Made by a program: the position numbers and the translations under genes | DNA from: Alloacidobacterium dinghuense | GTDB taxonomy: Bacteria > Acidobacteriota > Terriglobia > Terriglobales > Acidobacteriaceae | DNA length: 64,000 nucleotides | Assembly: GCF_014274465.1 (NCBI RefSeq) | Contig: NZ_CP060394.1 | Span: forward strand, 5,952,001 to 6,016,000 | Direction of reading: 5' to 3' | In this document: piece by piece, positions 52,708 through 63,301 of the stretch | Numbering within the stretch: the first letter of the stretch is position 1 | Layout of the letters: each line of letters opens with the position of its first letter | Notes under the pieces: model-generated | The model's database searches: none | What the model was told of the DNA's origin: nothing | What the model saw: the letters and a program-made list of their open reading frames with translations, nothing else

Positions 52708-54141
52708 ATGCCGGAAACACCGACCCCATGTGCGCTCAAGCGCGAACTAGGCCTCTTCGATCTCGTCCTCTTTTACGTTGCAGGAGGGTTGAGCCTTCGC
52801 TGGATCGCCACTGCCGCGGCTGCTGGCCCGAGCACGATTGTCGTCTGGATTTTCGCCTGTCTTTGCTTCTTCGTGCCGCTTGCGGCGTGCGTGCTTGAAC
52901 TGTCTTCACGCTATCCGGAAGAAGGCGGTCTGTACGTCTGGACGCAGCGCGCCTTCGGCGATTTCTCCGGCTTCATAGCGGCGTGGACGTACTGGATGAG
53001 CAATCTGCCGTACTTTCCCGCCGTGCTTTATTTCGGCGCGGGCAGTGCATTGTTTGCGCTGGGCAAGCGTGGCGAGCACCTGACCAATGAGCCAAAGTAT
53101 TACATGCTGTTCGCGCTGTCATGGCTTGCACTCATCACGCTGCTGAATATTTTCGGGCTAAGGCGGGTTAAGTGGCTGAACAACTGCAGCACCATTGGCA
53201 CATGGATCCCCGTGGTTGTTTTGCTGGGGCTCGGCGCCATCTTTGCCAGCCGATATGGTTCAGCAACGAGTTTCGCCGGGGCACAGCTCATTCCACACGC
53301 CGATCTGAAAAATGCCATCTTCTGGTCGACAATCTTTTTTGCCTTCGGCGGGGTTGAAACCGGCTCGTTTATGGGTGAAGAGATCAAGGATCCACGTCGG
53401 ACGATTCCACGCTCAATTGTCATTGCTGGCGCTTTGATCGTGCTGTGCTACGTGGCCGGAACGATTGCCATGCTGATTGCGCTGCCAAGTTCCGCTATCA
53501 CTGGAGTGGGTGGATTCGTGAGCGCGATTTCCCTGATGTGCACGAAGTTGAGTCTGGGATGGCTCATCACTCCTGTTGCTCTGCTCGTGGTCTTCAACAG
53601 TATTGGCAGTGCGACAGCCTATCTGTCTTCGACATCAAGACTGCCTTTTGTTGCCGGTATCGATCGCTATCTGCCGCCGGTTTTTGGACGCGTGCACCCG
53701 CGCTGGTGTACTCCGTGGATTGCCATTGGAGCGTATGGGCTTGTGGGAATGCTATGCGCGTTGCTCAGCCAGGCGGGAACGACGGTGCGCAGCGCATATG
53801 ACGTGCTGGTGAGCATGTCGATCATCACCTACTTCATTCCGTTCGCGTTTCTTTTTGCTTCTATGATCCGGCTGCAGCGCGAGCCCGCTCCGGCGGGAAC
53901 GATCCTTATTCCCGGCGGAAAGCCGGTTGCAATTGTGCTCGCTTCACTCGGCTTGTTGACAACACTGCTGACGATCGTGCTCTCCGTGATTCCACCAGAC
54001 GAAGAACCGAACAAACCCCTCGCTGTGATGAAGGTGATCGGTTCTACAATCTTCCTGGTCAGCGCTGGTGTTGCCATTTATTACGCCTCCAATCGGCGGC
54101 TTCGACGCGCTACCGCTCTTTATCCAGTCGAAAAGCAGTAG
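52708..54141 (+). CDS. APC family amino acid permease
   Basis: 477-residue permease with about 12 TMs. TM1 has the APC start LGLFDLVLFYVAGGLSLRWIATAAAAGP, and a YPEEGGLYVWTQRAFGDFSGFIAAWTYW segment (about 70-97) is typical of glutamate/GABA-type APC members. TM6 has the unwound AFGGVETGSFMGEEIKDPRRTIPRSI motif. It is located 43 bp after the flavoprotein gene. Its last 32 bp overlap the convergent alpha-galactosidase gene. The substrate is probably an amino acid; the exact one is unknown. Confidence 0.88.
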   Translation: MPETPTPCALKRELGLFDLVLFYVAGGLSLRWIATAAAAGPSTIVVWIFACLCFFVPLAACVLELSSRYPEEGGLYVWTQRAFGDFSGFIAAWTYWMSNLPYFPAVLYFGAGSALFALGKRGEHLTNEPKYYMLFALSWLALITLLNIFGLRRVKWLNNCSTIGTWIPVVVLLGLGAIFASRYGSATSFAGAQLIPHADLKNAIFWSTIFFAFGGVETGSFMGEEIKDPRRTIPRSIVIAGALIVLCYVAGTIAMLIALPSSAITGVGGFVSAISLMCTKLSLGWLITPVALLVVFNSIGSATAYLSSTSRLPFVAGIDRYLPPVFGRVHPRWCTPWIAIGAYGLVGMLCALLSQAGTTVRSAYDVLVSMSIITYFIPFAFLFASMIRLQREPAPAGTILIPGGKPVAIVLASLGLLTTLLTIVLSVIPPDEEPNKPLAVMKVIGSTIFLVSAGVAIYYASNRRLRRATALYPVEKQ

Positions 54142-56317
54142 CCTGAAAATCACCATCCAGGTCGAGATCGACACCGTGGCCCATCCAGTAGGCGCCACTG
54201 GCTGTTTCAGGACGCTTGCCGCCGGGTTTCTCCGTGATCCAGTGCAGCTTGTACTGCGCATCCTTGTTCAATCCGCGTAACAAGAGCCGCGGATAGGGGT
54301 ATCCAAACTGACTCGAGTGCAGGAAGCCGAAGACGACTGCCTGACTGCCGTCAGCTGCTACTGATTCTGTCGCGGACTGCTCACTGCCATTTGCGGGTGA
54401 GATCAGGCGATAAAGTGCACCATGCTGCACGGTTTCGCGAATCTCCTTGTATTCAGATACCAAATGCCGCGCGGAAGCGAAATCCGCGTCGCTCCAGTGA
54501 TTCAGGTTTGAGCCGATGCCAAGCGAGCCCTGCATCGACGAGAGGAAGCGGTATTCAATCGACCGCGGACTGTGATTCGCCCCGCCTGGCGACTCCGTGA
54601 CCCAGGCCATCATCACGCCCGGCGTGTAGGCGTAGGTGAATCCATCTTGAATGGAGAGGCGGTCAAACGGGTCGGTGTTGTCAGAGGGCCACACTTCATC
54701 CGTGTAGCGAAGGATGCCGAGATCGACGCGGCCTCCGCCGCCTGAGCACGATTCGATCTCAACCTTGGGATGCTTCTCGCGAAGCTTCTTCAGGATCGAA
54801 TACAGGTTTTCGATGAACTTCACATAGACCTTTTTCTGTTCGTCCGGTGCGACGGCAGGCCATCCTGGTTCAGACCAGTTGCGGTTGTAATCCCACTTGA
54901 GAAAAGCGATGTCATTCTCGCTGAGCAACTTGTCCAGGAAGCCATAGACATAATCGCGCACATCTTGCCGCGCCAGATTCAGTACAAGCTGATTGCGGCC
55001 CTCAGTGCGCGGTCGTCCATCGAAATTCAGAACCCAGTCGGGATGTTTGCGATACAGGTCGCTGTCGGGATTGACCATCTCTGGCTCAACCCAGAGTCCA
55101 AAATCCATGCCGAGCGAATGCACTTTATCGATGAGCGGCTTGAGGCCGACCGGAAATTTTTCCTTGTTCACATACCAGTCTCCGAGCCCCGCATGGTCGT
55201 CTTTGCGCTGGCCGAACCAGCCGTCGTCCATGACGAAGCGCTCAACGCCGATCTTTGCTGCTTTCTCCGCGAGCTCTTCCTGGCCTTGCTCGGTTACGTT
55301 GAATTCCGTAGCTTCCCACGAGTTATAGAGAACGGGCCGTGGCCGGGGCTTCGGAGCCTGCGGGAGAACCTTGCTGATTTCGAACCGATGCAGCAGGCGC
55401 GACGCTCCGCCGATGCCGTTATGAGAGTAGCCGCCATAAAAGACCGGTGTTTCGAGTTGTTCGTTCGGCGCGAGCTGGTAGCCGAAGTCAAAGGGATTGT
55501 AGCCGCCCGTGATGCGGATTTGGCGCAGGCTGTCCTGCTCGACGGTGATCCGCCACGAGCCGCTCCATCCGAGCGCACCAAACCAGACATCTCCTGTGTC
55601 CTGATCGCCGCTGTTGCCGCGTTCAATCGCAAACCACGGATTGTTCTGATGTCCGGTTGACCCGCGACGGCTTTCGATCAGCCGTGTGCCGGGACGTATC
55701 GCCTCATGCTGCACGTTCATCTCCCCCGCCCATCGGCCAGTCAGATAGTAGAGCCAGTAGTCGGTGCTTTGCGGCAGAGACCACGTCGCAGCGGCTGCCT
55801 GCTCGATGAGCAGCGGCTCTTTCGTCTTGTTCGTGATGACTGCCGAGCGGCCTAGAATTCCGGTTTCAGGATCGATCTGGTATTTCAAATCAACCAGCAC
55901 ATCCCGCGAAATATCTTTGAGGTGCACATTGAGCGTGTTTCCTTCGATGTGGTGGTCAATGTAGTGAAGCACCAGGTCGCGGTTGCCATCCGGAAAGGTG
56001 ATCTTAAGCGTGGGCTCATAAAACAAGCCTGCCCCCCAGCCCTCGAACTCCTGCCGGGTACTTCCAGAAGGCAGGTCGAAGGATGCATGGCCTTGATTTG
56101 CCTGTGCCGGTCCGAGATGATCATTGGATCCGAGCCGGCCTCCCCAATAGAGAGTTTGGAGCTCATTTTCCTCATTCACTCCGAACGCGTACGTCACACC
56201 AACGCTATCGATCCGAAAAACGCGAGATTGCTGATCGAATTGAATGCTCTGCGCAAATGTATACGTGTACATAGAAGCAAGCAGTCCAAGAAGCACAAAC
56301 AACTTTCTGTAGAACAT
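54110..56317 (-). CDS. Secreted GH36 alpha-galactosidase
   Basis: 735-residue family 36 enzyme that releases terminal alpha-galactose from raffinose-type or galactomannan oligosaccharides. A signal peptide is present (MFYRKLFVLLGLLASMYTYTFAQ), so it acts in the periplasm or outside, unlike most bacterial homologues. The N-terminal beta-supersandwich (about 30-320) precedes the TIM barrel. The nucleophile is D476 in FLKWDYNRNWSEP, and the acid/base is D546 in SDNTDPFDRL; the 70-residue spacing equals that of known GH36 enzymes (D478/D548 type). SCSGGGGRVDLGIL (about 524-537) is a substrate loop. It overlaps the APC permease convergently by 32 bp. Confidence 0.93.
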   Translation of the reverse strand: MFYRKLFVLLGLLASMYTYTFAQSIQFDQQSRVFRIDSVGVTYAFGVNEENELQTLYWGGRLGSNDHLGPAQANQGHASFDLPSGSTRQEFEGWGAGLFYEPTLKITFPDGNRDLVLHYIDHHIEGNTLNVHLKDISRDVLVDLKYQIDPETGILGRSAVITNKTKEPLLIEQAAAATWSLPQSTDYWLYYLTGRWAGEMNVQHEAIRPGTRLIESRRGSTGHQNNPWFAIERGNSGDQDTGDVWFGALGWSGSWRITVEQDSLRQIRITGGYNPFDFGYQLAPNEQLETPVFYGGYSHNGIGGASRLLHRFEISKVLPQAPKPRPRPVLYNSWEATEFNVTEQGQEELAEKAAKIGVERFVMDDGWFGQRKDDHAGLGDWYVNKEKFPVGLKPLIDKVHSLGMDFGLWVEPEMVNPDSDLYRKHPDWVLNFDGRPRTEGRNQLVLNLARQDVRDYVYGFLDKLLSENDIAFLKWDYNRNWSEPGWPAVAPDEQKKVYVKFIENLYSILKKLREKHPKVEIESCSGGGGRVDLGILRYTDEVWPSDNTDPFDRLSIQDGFTYAYTPGVMMAWVTESPGGANHSPRSIEYRFLSSMQGSLGIGSNLNHWSDADFASARHLVSEYKEIRETVQHGALYRLISPANGSEQSATESVAADGSQAVVFGFLHSSQFGYPYPRLLLRGLNKDAQYKLHWITEKPGGKRPETASGAYWMGHGVDLDLDGDFQATAFRLDKER

Positions 56318-56404
56318 GTAGCGCGACCCCCCAAAACTAAAACTTATCGGGAAACTCGAAAGAATGCTATTGCATTTACCTCACTCGCAAGAATCGTCTT
56401 ATGG

Positions 56405-58267
56405 CTACTTGTGCAGATACCAGGGGATATTGATGACAACCACATTCTCATTGCCTCTCACAAGCAGAAACAGCTTCAGCAGGTTGGCGCGCTGGTTGTG
56501 CAATACATTTTCATACCAGTGTTTCACCACAAGTTCCGGCACCAGTACGGCAACCTGCCTGTCGCTCGATTTCATCTGCTCTGCGAGTACGTGGTCTACG
56601 AAGGGCTGGATGAAGAAGCGATAAGGAGATTTGATGATGGTCAATCGTGGTTCGGGCAGTCCTGCGGCTCGAATCGGAGAAACCACCAGGTCATTCCATA
56701 TCTGGCAGACGCTGTCCTCCTCATCTCCGCACTCTACGTGGACGGCCTCAACGTCAGGAGACATCGCGATAGCGAAGCGCAAGCCCTTTTCGCTGATGCG
56801 GTTCCACTTGTCCATCGGGATGATCACGCGTGGCGGCTGTAGTCCATCAACCCGCAGTGGCTCAGGATGAGCCGTTTCTTTCGCCGTATCGTCATAATGT
56901 TTGCGCACTGTCCTCATGACGATAATGAGCGCCGGGACCAGGATGACCGTGATCCAGGCGCCATCGAGGAACTTAGCGACCAGGACCACTAGTAGCGTTA
57001 GTCCGGTGGCGGCTGCGCCGATTCCGTTTACGATCATGTGGCCCATGGCATGTCCCTGCTTGTACCAGTGCACTACCATGCCCGCCTGCGAGAGCGTAAA
57101 CGCGAGGAATGCTCCGATTGCGTAGAGCGGGATGAGTCTGTCTGTGACTCCGCCAAAGAGGATCAACAAAACAGCTACAAACGTCACCAGAGCGTAGATG
57201 CCATGTGAATAAAGCAGTCTGCGTCCCCTGAGTATGAAGGCATGCGGCAGGTAATCACGGAGCGCGATAGCGCGCGTGAGGCGCGGGAAATCGGCAAAAG
57301 CTGTGTTGGCAGAGAGCGAGAGCACGAGCAGGATGGATCCGATCGTGACCCAATAGAAGATGCCCTTGCCGGCAACGGCGGCTGTCAATTGTGAAAGCAC
57401 GCTCTGATATCCCGCCCCTCCCGGATCCGTTGCGCCGATACCGTAAGCGCGGCAGAGCAGGGCGATACCTGCAAGCAGGACGATCAGTAGCGCAATGATG
57501 ATTGTGAGTGTGTTCTTTGCATTTTTTGTCGTAGGCTGACGAAACGCCATGACGCCGTTACTGACGGCTTCGACACCGGTCATTGCCGTGCAGCCACTCG
57601 AAAAGACCTTGAGCAGGAGCCACCAGGTCAGCGCGGTGGTTACGGGCGGAAGTGCCGGAGGAGCGACAACAGGTACTGGGTGGCCGTCATGCACAAGAGC
57701 CTTGACGCCACCGAGAATGATGACGATGATCAGTGTCCCGAGAAAAAGGTAAGTTGGTATGAGAAACGCAACGCCGGTATCACGAACACCTCGCATATTC
57801 ACAAGCGTGAGGATTAGAAGTATGAGCAGGCAGAGTAAGAGCGTATGTTTCTGCAGGCCGGGAGCGGCAGAGATGAGAGCGCCTACACCGGCGGAAATCC
57901 CAACTGCGGCAGTCAGGATGTAGTCGATCATGAGCGCGGCGGCAGCCAACAAACCGGCACCTGCACCCAGGTTTTCCGTCGCCACCGTGTAGGAGCCTCC
58001 GCCATGTGGATAGGCTTCGATGGTCTGGCGATAAGAAAAATAGACGATGACCAGCAGAATGATGATTGCCGTTGTCACCGGCACAATGTGATGTACGCCA
58101 GCAATGCCGAGCGGAATCAGCAGTGTGAGCGCAGCTTCCGGTCCGTAGGCGGCAGAGCTGAGAGCATCAAGCCCGAAGATCGGAAGGCCGGCGGACGGGC
58201 CGATCTGTTCTGCGCGTTCTTCTGATGTGGCTAACGGACGGCCAAACAGCAGGTCAAGAGTTCGCAT
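56405..58267 (-). CDS. KimA/YdaO-like potassium (APC superfamily) transporter
   Basis: 620-residue membrane protein with about 12 TMs (residues about 30-460) and a C-terminal cytoplasmic domain of about 150 residues. GLDALSSAAYGPEAALTLL (about 32-50), FSYRQTIEAYPHGGGSYTVATENLG and IDYILTAAVGISAGVGALISA match the pattern of Bacillus KimA (YdaO), a high-affinity K+/H+ importer regulated by c-di-AMP. The C-terminal part (VIIPMDKWNRISEKGLRFAIAMSP) has a USP-like look, as in KimA. No ydaO-type riboswitch fits in the 90-bp gap before the gene, but a 9-bp perfect inverted repeat lies there. General APC amino acid transport is the alternative. Confidence 0.8.
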   Translation of the reverse strand: MRTLDLLFGRPLATSEERAEQIGPSAGLPIFGLDALSSAAYGPEAALTLLIPLGIAGVHHIVPVTTAIIILLVIVYFSYRQTIEAYPHGGGSYTVATENLGAGAGLLAAAALMIDYILTAAVGISAGVGALISAAPGLQKHTLLLCLLILLILTLVNMRGVRDTGVAFLIPTYLFLGTLIIVIILGGVKALVHDGHPVPVVAPPALPPVTTALTWWLLLKVFSSGCTAMTGVEAVSNGVMAFRQPTTKNAKNTLTIIIALLIVLLAGIALLCRAYGIGATDPGGAGYQSVLSQLTAAVAGKGIFYWVTIGSILLVLSLSANTAFADFPRLTRAIALRDYLPHAFILRGRRLLYSHGIYALVTFVAVLLILFGGVTDRLIPLYAIGAFLAFTLSQAGMVVHWYKQGHAMGHMIVNGIGAAATGLTLLVVLVAKFLDGAWITVILVPALIIVMRTVRKHYDDTAKETAHPEPLRVDGLQPPRVIIPMDKWNRISEKGLRFAIAMSPDVEAVHVECGDEEDSVCQIWNDLVVSPIRAAGLPEPRLTIIKSPYRFFIQPFVDHVLAEQMKSSDRQVAVLVPELVVKHWYENVLHNQRANLLKLFLLVRGNENVVVINIPWYLHK

Positions 58268-58302
58268 ATCACCTGTTCAGATGCAGGAATAAGAATGGCA
58301 CC

Positions 58303-58336
58303 GCTGCGCCATCATCCTATCGTGTTTTGGCGCAGC
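58303..58336. repeat. 9-bp perfect inverted repeat upstream of the KimA-like gene
   Basis: GCTGCGCCA (58303-58311) and TGGCGCAGC (58328-58336) are perfect inverted arms with a 16-nt spacer. The element is 36 bp before the KimA-like start and 22 bp past the LssY_C stop on the minus strand. There is no T tract, so an operator or 5' UTR stem is as likely as a terminator. Confidence 0.5.
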
Positions 58337-58357
58337 ACGTGTGAAGAAGCAAAGCTA

Positions 58358-59524
58358 TTAACGTAGGGCCAGCACTACAATGCGTCCATCGGAGTGGAAG
58401 CTCCCGCCAGTTGCGGTAAGCGCAGTTTTCAGCGGATTCGACGGCGTGACGTATGCCGCGCCGGTGATCGCACCGGCTGCCGCAAAGCTCTGCTCGATGA
58501 AGTCGCGCTCTTCATCGATGTTGGGATCGATGTGATGCGTTACGTTGCCGTTGCGCTGGTCCTTCTCAAAACCGCTATCATGCGTGGCCGAGCCAACCCA
58601 CAATGGCTTTCCGTCGATTGTCTCCGTCGATTTCCATACGCGCAGGTGGTGCCGGATTGCGGCAACCGCAATGGGATCGGCGCGCGCATATGAGAAATCT
58701 TGTGGACGCCCGAAGAGGTAAAGAATACTCATCGGCATTTCCGTGTAAGCCTCGTGAGAAAGCGTTGCTATAAGTCCATGCACAATCGCGTCTTGAGTGG
58801 TCTTGTCGACTGTGGTCCAACCTGCGCCGGTGAAGGCCTTCTGCACCTGGTCCTGCGTGCCGATAATGGCGAAGTTCACCATGTCTCCCGGATTCCCTTG
58901 TTGGTCCTGCACTCTGCGCGGGATATTGGCAAATAAATCGGGTGACAGAGAACTCGCGAGGTTAATGGCTGTTGTTTCTGTGGCAGTAGTCGGCGATTTC
59001 GACAGCTTCATCTTTACCGTGTAACTCCCATCCCCGGTGAGGTCGCTGCTCAGGTTCACATTGAGATACAGCTTGCCGCTGGTCGTTATCTCGATCTGCT
59101 TACTCGCGCCAATCGGAAAGGGAATAGAAGCGTCGCCATTAGTAACACGTCCGATGAGCGCACCGCTGTTAGCGCTGTTCAGCTGAAACTGGCGCACCAG
59201 GTCCTTCCATCCACGCGCGTTTCCGTCCGGCGTGGATGAATGTCCGTCGGAAACTGTAACTGTGCCCGTTGCAGAAAAGTCGAGCTGATCACCCAATGTG
59301 ACGGTGACGCCGGTATCGGTCCAATCTCCGGCTGGCACATTGAAAGAATAGGAGCCTTTGCGGGACGAGAGAACGCTGGCGTCGGGTGCCTTCAATTCGA
59401 TGAGTTGAACGCCGGGGCGTACTGAGGTAGGCGCTGGTTGTTGCTGACTGCAGGCAATTCCAGAGAGCGCGAGGCAGGTGACGGTAAGGCTCGGGATGCT
59501 CCGGAGGAAGCGCGAAAGTTTCAT
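58358..59524 (-). CDS. Secreted protein with LssY C-terminal domain
   Basis: About 388 residues from ATG 59524 (MKLSRFLRSIPSLTVTCLALSGIACSQQQ); this start gives a signal peptide or lipoprotein-like leader, while a longer frame adds 14 unlikely residues. The first half (about 45-180) is a beta domain with LSSRKGSYSFNVPAGDWTDTGVTVTLGDQLDF and IEITTSGKLYLNVNLSS, resembling PA-IL-like sugar-binding folds. The second half (from about 200) matches the LssY_C domain: DMVNFAIIGTQDQVQKAFTGAGW, PMSILYLFGRPQDFSYARA, HHLRVWKS and a closing DIxxERDFIxxSF-type region. The role of LssY_C is not established. Confidence 0.75.
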   Translation of the reverse strand: MKLSRFLRSIPSLTVTCLALSGIACSQQQPAPTSVRPGVQLIELKAPDASVLSSRKGSYSFNVPAGDWTDTGVTVTLGDQLDFSATGTVTVSDGHSSTPDGNARGWKDLVRQFQLNSANSGALIGRVTNGDASIPFPIGASKQIEITTSGKLYLNVNLSSDLTGDGSYTVKMKLSKSPTTATETTAINLASSLSPDLFANIPRRVQDQQGNPGDMVNFAIIGTQDQVQKAFTGAGWTTVDKTTQDAIVHGLIATLSHEAYTEMPMSILYLFGRPQDFSYARADPIAVAAIRHHLRVWKSTETIDGKPLWVGSATHDSGFEKDQRNGNVTHHIDPNIDEERDFIEQSFAAAGAITGAAYVTPSNPLKTALTATGGSFHSDGRIVVLALR

Positions 59525-59608
59525 AAATCGTATGACGTTCGAACCGAACAAATGGCCTAAACGCATCCATCATCTGCTTTTGCCGCTTCGTCAGCAAGAG
59601 TGTAGGGC

Positions 59609-59641
59609 AAAAGAAAAGCCTCGATCAAGTATCGAGGCCTT
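59609..59641 (-). terminator. Rho-independent terminator of ahcY
   Basis: On the minus strand GCCTCGAT and ATCGAGGC form a perfect 8-bp stem with a 5-nt loop, followed by TTTTCTTTT. It lies 24 bp after the ahcY stop. Confidence 0.88.
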
Positions 59642-59664
59642 TCACTTCGAATTTCGGGTTCAGG

Positions 59665-61041
<1,377 letters not shown>

Positions 61042-61072
61042 TCATGTGAAAGTCCTGTAGCATCTTTACTAA

Positions 61073-61366
61073 GTGGCTCAAGAGAAAAAAGTGCGGCTCT
61101 CAGCGCGTCAGATGATATTGATTTCGCGCGCCTTGGCTGATCCGCGCCGCTTTGAGATATTCAAGCAAATCAGCGCCTCCGGACACCAGCTGCCATGTGG
61201 CGATCTGCGCGATTGCATTCCCATTACCGCTGCCACCCTGTCGCATCACATCAAGGAACTTGAGACAGCCGGCTTGATCAAGATCGAACGCGAAGGCAAG
61301 TTTGCAAATCTTTCCCTCTGCCGCGACGTGTGGCAAGCCTACCTCGATCAATTAGCCGCAATTTAA
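61073..61366 (+). CDS. ArsR family winged-helix regulator
   Basis: 97-residue HTH protein with VRLSARQMILISRALADPRRFEIFKQI at the N-terminus and the recognition region ITAATLSHHIKELETAGLIKIEREGKFANLSL (about 49-80). Two cysteines (PCGDLRDC, about 41-48) fall where ArsR sensors hold metal ligands, but the spacing differs from ELCVCDL. GTG start. It is divergent from ahcY and followed by an SDR gene 91 bp later, so it could regulate either. It lacks an additional effector domain. Confidence 0.85.
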   Translation: MAQEKKVRLSARQMILISRALADPRRFEIFKQISASGHQLPCGDLRDCIPITAATLSHHIKELETAGLIKIEREGKFANLSLCRDVWQAYLDQLAAI

Positions 61367-61457
61367 CAAATGCATTTTGCGACTTTTTCTCGATCCGCTC
61401 ATCAATTAGACAGTTATCGAAATGTCTACGAATGATGTTTCGAACAGGAGCGAAGAG

Positions 61458-62207
61458 ATGGGCAAGCTTCAGGGTAAAGTCGCCGTTGTTACTGGCGCAT
61501 CGAAAGGTATTGGCGCGGCCATTGCCAAGAGTCTGGCTGCGGAAGGCGCAGCTGTTGTTGTGAATTATTCCTCCAGCAAAGAGGGAGCAGATCGCGTCGT
61601 GAGTGAGATTTCGAGCAAGGGCGGTAAAGCCATTGCGGTGCAGGGAAGTGTTGCGAAAGCAGCCGACGTAAACCGTATCTTTGCCGAGACGAAAAAGGCT
61701 TTTGGCAAGCTGGACGTTTTGGTGAACAATGCTGGCGTTTACGAATTCACCCCAATTGAGGACATCACGGAAGAGCACTACTATCGCATTTTCGACACAA
61801 ACGTGCTTGGTCTGCTCCTTGCCTCCAGAGAGGCGGTAAAGCACTTTAATGGTGATGGAGGCAGCATCATCAACATCGGCTCGGTTGCCAGCAGGGTTAC
61901 ACCGCCTACGTCGTCGGTTTACAGCGGGACGAAGGGCGCTGTCGATGCGATCACGCAGACTCTGGCCAAGGAACTTGGCCCGAAGAAGATTCGCGTGAAC
62001 TCGATCAACCCCGGAATGGTGGAGACGGAAGGCGTTCACTCTGCAGGATTCATCGGCAGTGAATTCCATAAGCAGCATGAGGCGCAAGTTCCTCTTGGAC
62101 GCATCGGTCAGCCTGAGGACATTGCGAACATCGCCGTTTTCCTGGCATCTGCCGATTCAGGATGGTTGTCAGGCGAATTGGTTATCGCCTCGGGTGGCTA
62201 TCGGTAA
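61458..62207 (+). CDS. SDR family oxidoreductase
   Basis: 249-residue classical short-chain dehydrogenase. The ATG at 61458 with AGGAG 8 bp upstream is preferred to one 12 codons earlier. NAD(P)-binding TGASKGIGAAIA (12-23), NNAGVYEF (about 88-95), catalytic Ser in INIGSVASR and the YSGTKGA motif (Tyr and Lys about 153-159) are all present, ending in LVIASGGYR, which resembles the glucose 1-dehydrogenase/3-oxoacyl-ACP reductase subgroup. It sits after the ArsR gene, possibly in the same transcript. The substrate is not determined. Confidence 0.88.
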   Translation: MGKLQGKVAVVTGASKGIGAAIAKSLAAEGAAVVVNYSSSKEGADRVVSEISSKGGKAIAVQGSVAKAADVNRIFAETKKAFGKLDVLVNNAGVYEFTPIEDITEEHYYRIFDTNVLGLLLASREAVKHFNGDGGSIINIGSVASRVTPPTSSVYSGTKGAVDAITQTLAKELGPKKIRVNSINPGMVETEGVHSAGFIGSEFHKQHEAQVPLGRIGQPEDIANIAVFLASADSGWLSGELVIASGGYR

Positions 62208-62213
62208 AAAATT

Positions 62214-62239
62214 GGGGCCGCATTGAGCGGCCCTTTTCA
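62214..62239. terminator. Bidirectional terminator between SDR and ada
   Basis: GGGCCGC and GCGGCCC pair around ATTGA; plus-strand transcripts run into TTTTCATTT and minus-strand transcripts into AATTTTTT. It sits between the convergent SDR and ada stops. Confidence 0.8.
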
Positions 62240-63301
62240 TTTGGCTGGAACGCTCTCAAGCTCCAGCAGCTTCTTTTTCCGTTCAACTCCCCAGCGATAA
62301 CCAGTCAACGCACCGTCGCTGCCGATGACGCGGTGGCAGGGCACGACCAACGCCACCGGATTCGTTGCACAGGCGCGCGCGACTGCGCGTACCGCAGTGG
62401 GTTGACCAATCTCTTGCGCAATCTGAGAGTAGGTGCGAGTCTGGCCGCGCGGAATGCGACGCAGTGCCTTCCACACGCGTCTCTGGAACGCCGTGGCGCG
62501 GACATCAAGTGGTAGTTCGAGCGCAACCGGATGCTCGGTCATCTGCGTGAGTATCTGCTTCACCATCAAACCCAGATTGGCCTCGTCGCGCCTGCTGTCG
62601 GAGGCTGGGAAGCGTGACGCCAACTCATCTTCAAGTTCGGTTTCGAGTGAGCCAAAGGCCACCAGGCACAGGCCGGCGTCGGTAGCTGCGACCAGCATTT
62701 TCCCAAGTGGCGAATCGACGATTGTGTAGCGGATCACCACGTCCTTGCCTCCGCGACGGTACTCCGTCGGCGTCATTCCTAAGTGTTCGTTTGCTGTTTC
62801 GTACAGGCGGCTGCTGGACGCGAAACCGGACTCATACATCGCCGTCGTCACGTTATCGTTCGTGAGCAGGTTCTTGCGGAAATGCTCCATGCGGCGAGCC
62901 TGCTGATACTGCCGTGGAGAGATACCGAGGTAGCGGCGGAAGAGCCTCTGCGTGTGGAACGCGCTCAAGCCTACAATCTTTCCCAGCTTGTCGAGCTTGA
63001 TGGTGGTGTCGATGTTCCGCTCGATGTAATCGCATGCCTGTGTCAGCATGTGCGCCTGCGGATGCGCCTCACCCGGCGCGCAGCGTTTGCATGCTCTGTA
63101 TCCTGCGCGCTCCGCGAGTTCGCTGGTGGCAAAGAATTCGACTGATGTGCGCAGCGGCCTGCGGCTGGGGCAGGATGGACGGCAGTAGATGCCCGTTGTC
63201 CTCACTGCGTACACGAAGAGCATGTCCGCAGCGGGCTTGCGCGTCTCCACCATCTGCCATGCCCTGTCCCAAACCTGGTGCGATACCTGAACAGCACTCA
63301 T
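62237..63301 (-). CDS. ada: Ada: bifunctional methylphosphotriester/O6-methylguanine repair and regulator
   Basis: 354 residues, the same length as E. coli Ada. GGGAGG 5 bp before ATG 63301 fixes the start; a 38-residue upstream extension in frame is discarded. The N-terminal Zn domain has four cysteines C40, C44, C71 and C74 (GIYCRPSCP, RACKRC), where C40 is the methyl acceptor site. Next is an AraC-type HTH (about 85-185, GLSAFHTQRLFRRYLGISPRQY). The C-terminal Ogt domain has the PCHRV active site with C322 and RGQTRTYSQIAQEIGQPTAVRAVA. Methylation of C40 would turn it into an activator of its own gene. It lies near methyl-cycle genes, but that may be coincidence. Confidence 0.94.
   Translation of the reverse strand: MSAVQVSHQVWDRAWQMVETRKPAADMLFVYAVRTTGIYCRPSCPSRRPLRTSVEFFATSELAERAGYRACKRCAPGEAHPQAHMLTQACDYIERNIDTTIKLDKLGKIVGLSAFHTQRLFRRYLGISPRQYQQARRMEHFRKNLLTNDNVTTAMYESGFASSSRLYETANEHLGMTPTEYRRGGKDVVIRYTIVDSPLGKMLVAATDAGLCLVAFGSLETELEDELASRFPASDSRRDEANLGLMVKQILTQMTEHPVALELPLDVRATAFQRRVWKALRRIPRGQTRTYSQIAQEIGQPTAVRAVARACATNPVALVVPCHRVIGSDGALTGYRWGVERKKKLLELESVPAK

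Noticed and set aside
58268-58357. c-di-AMP (ydaO) riboswitch in front of the KimA-like gene
   Set aside because: The gap is only 90 bp, too short for that RNA, and no conserved core was seen.
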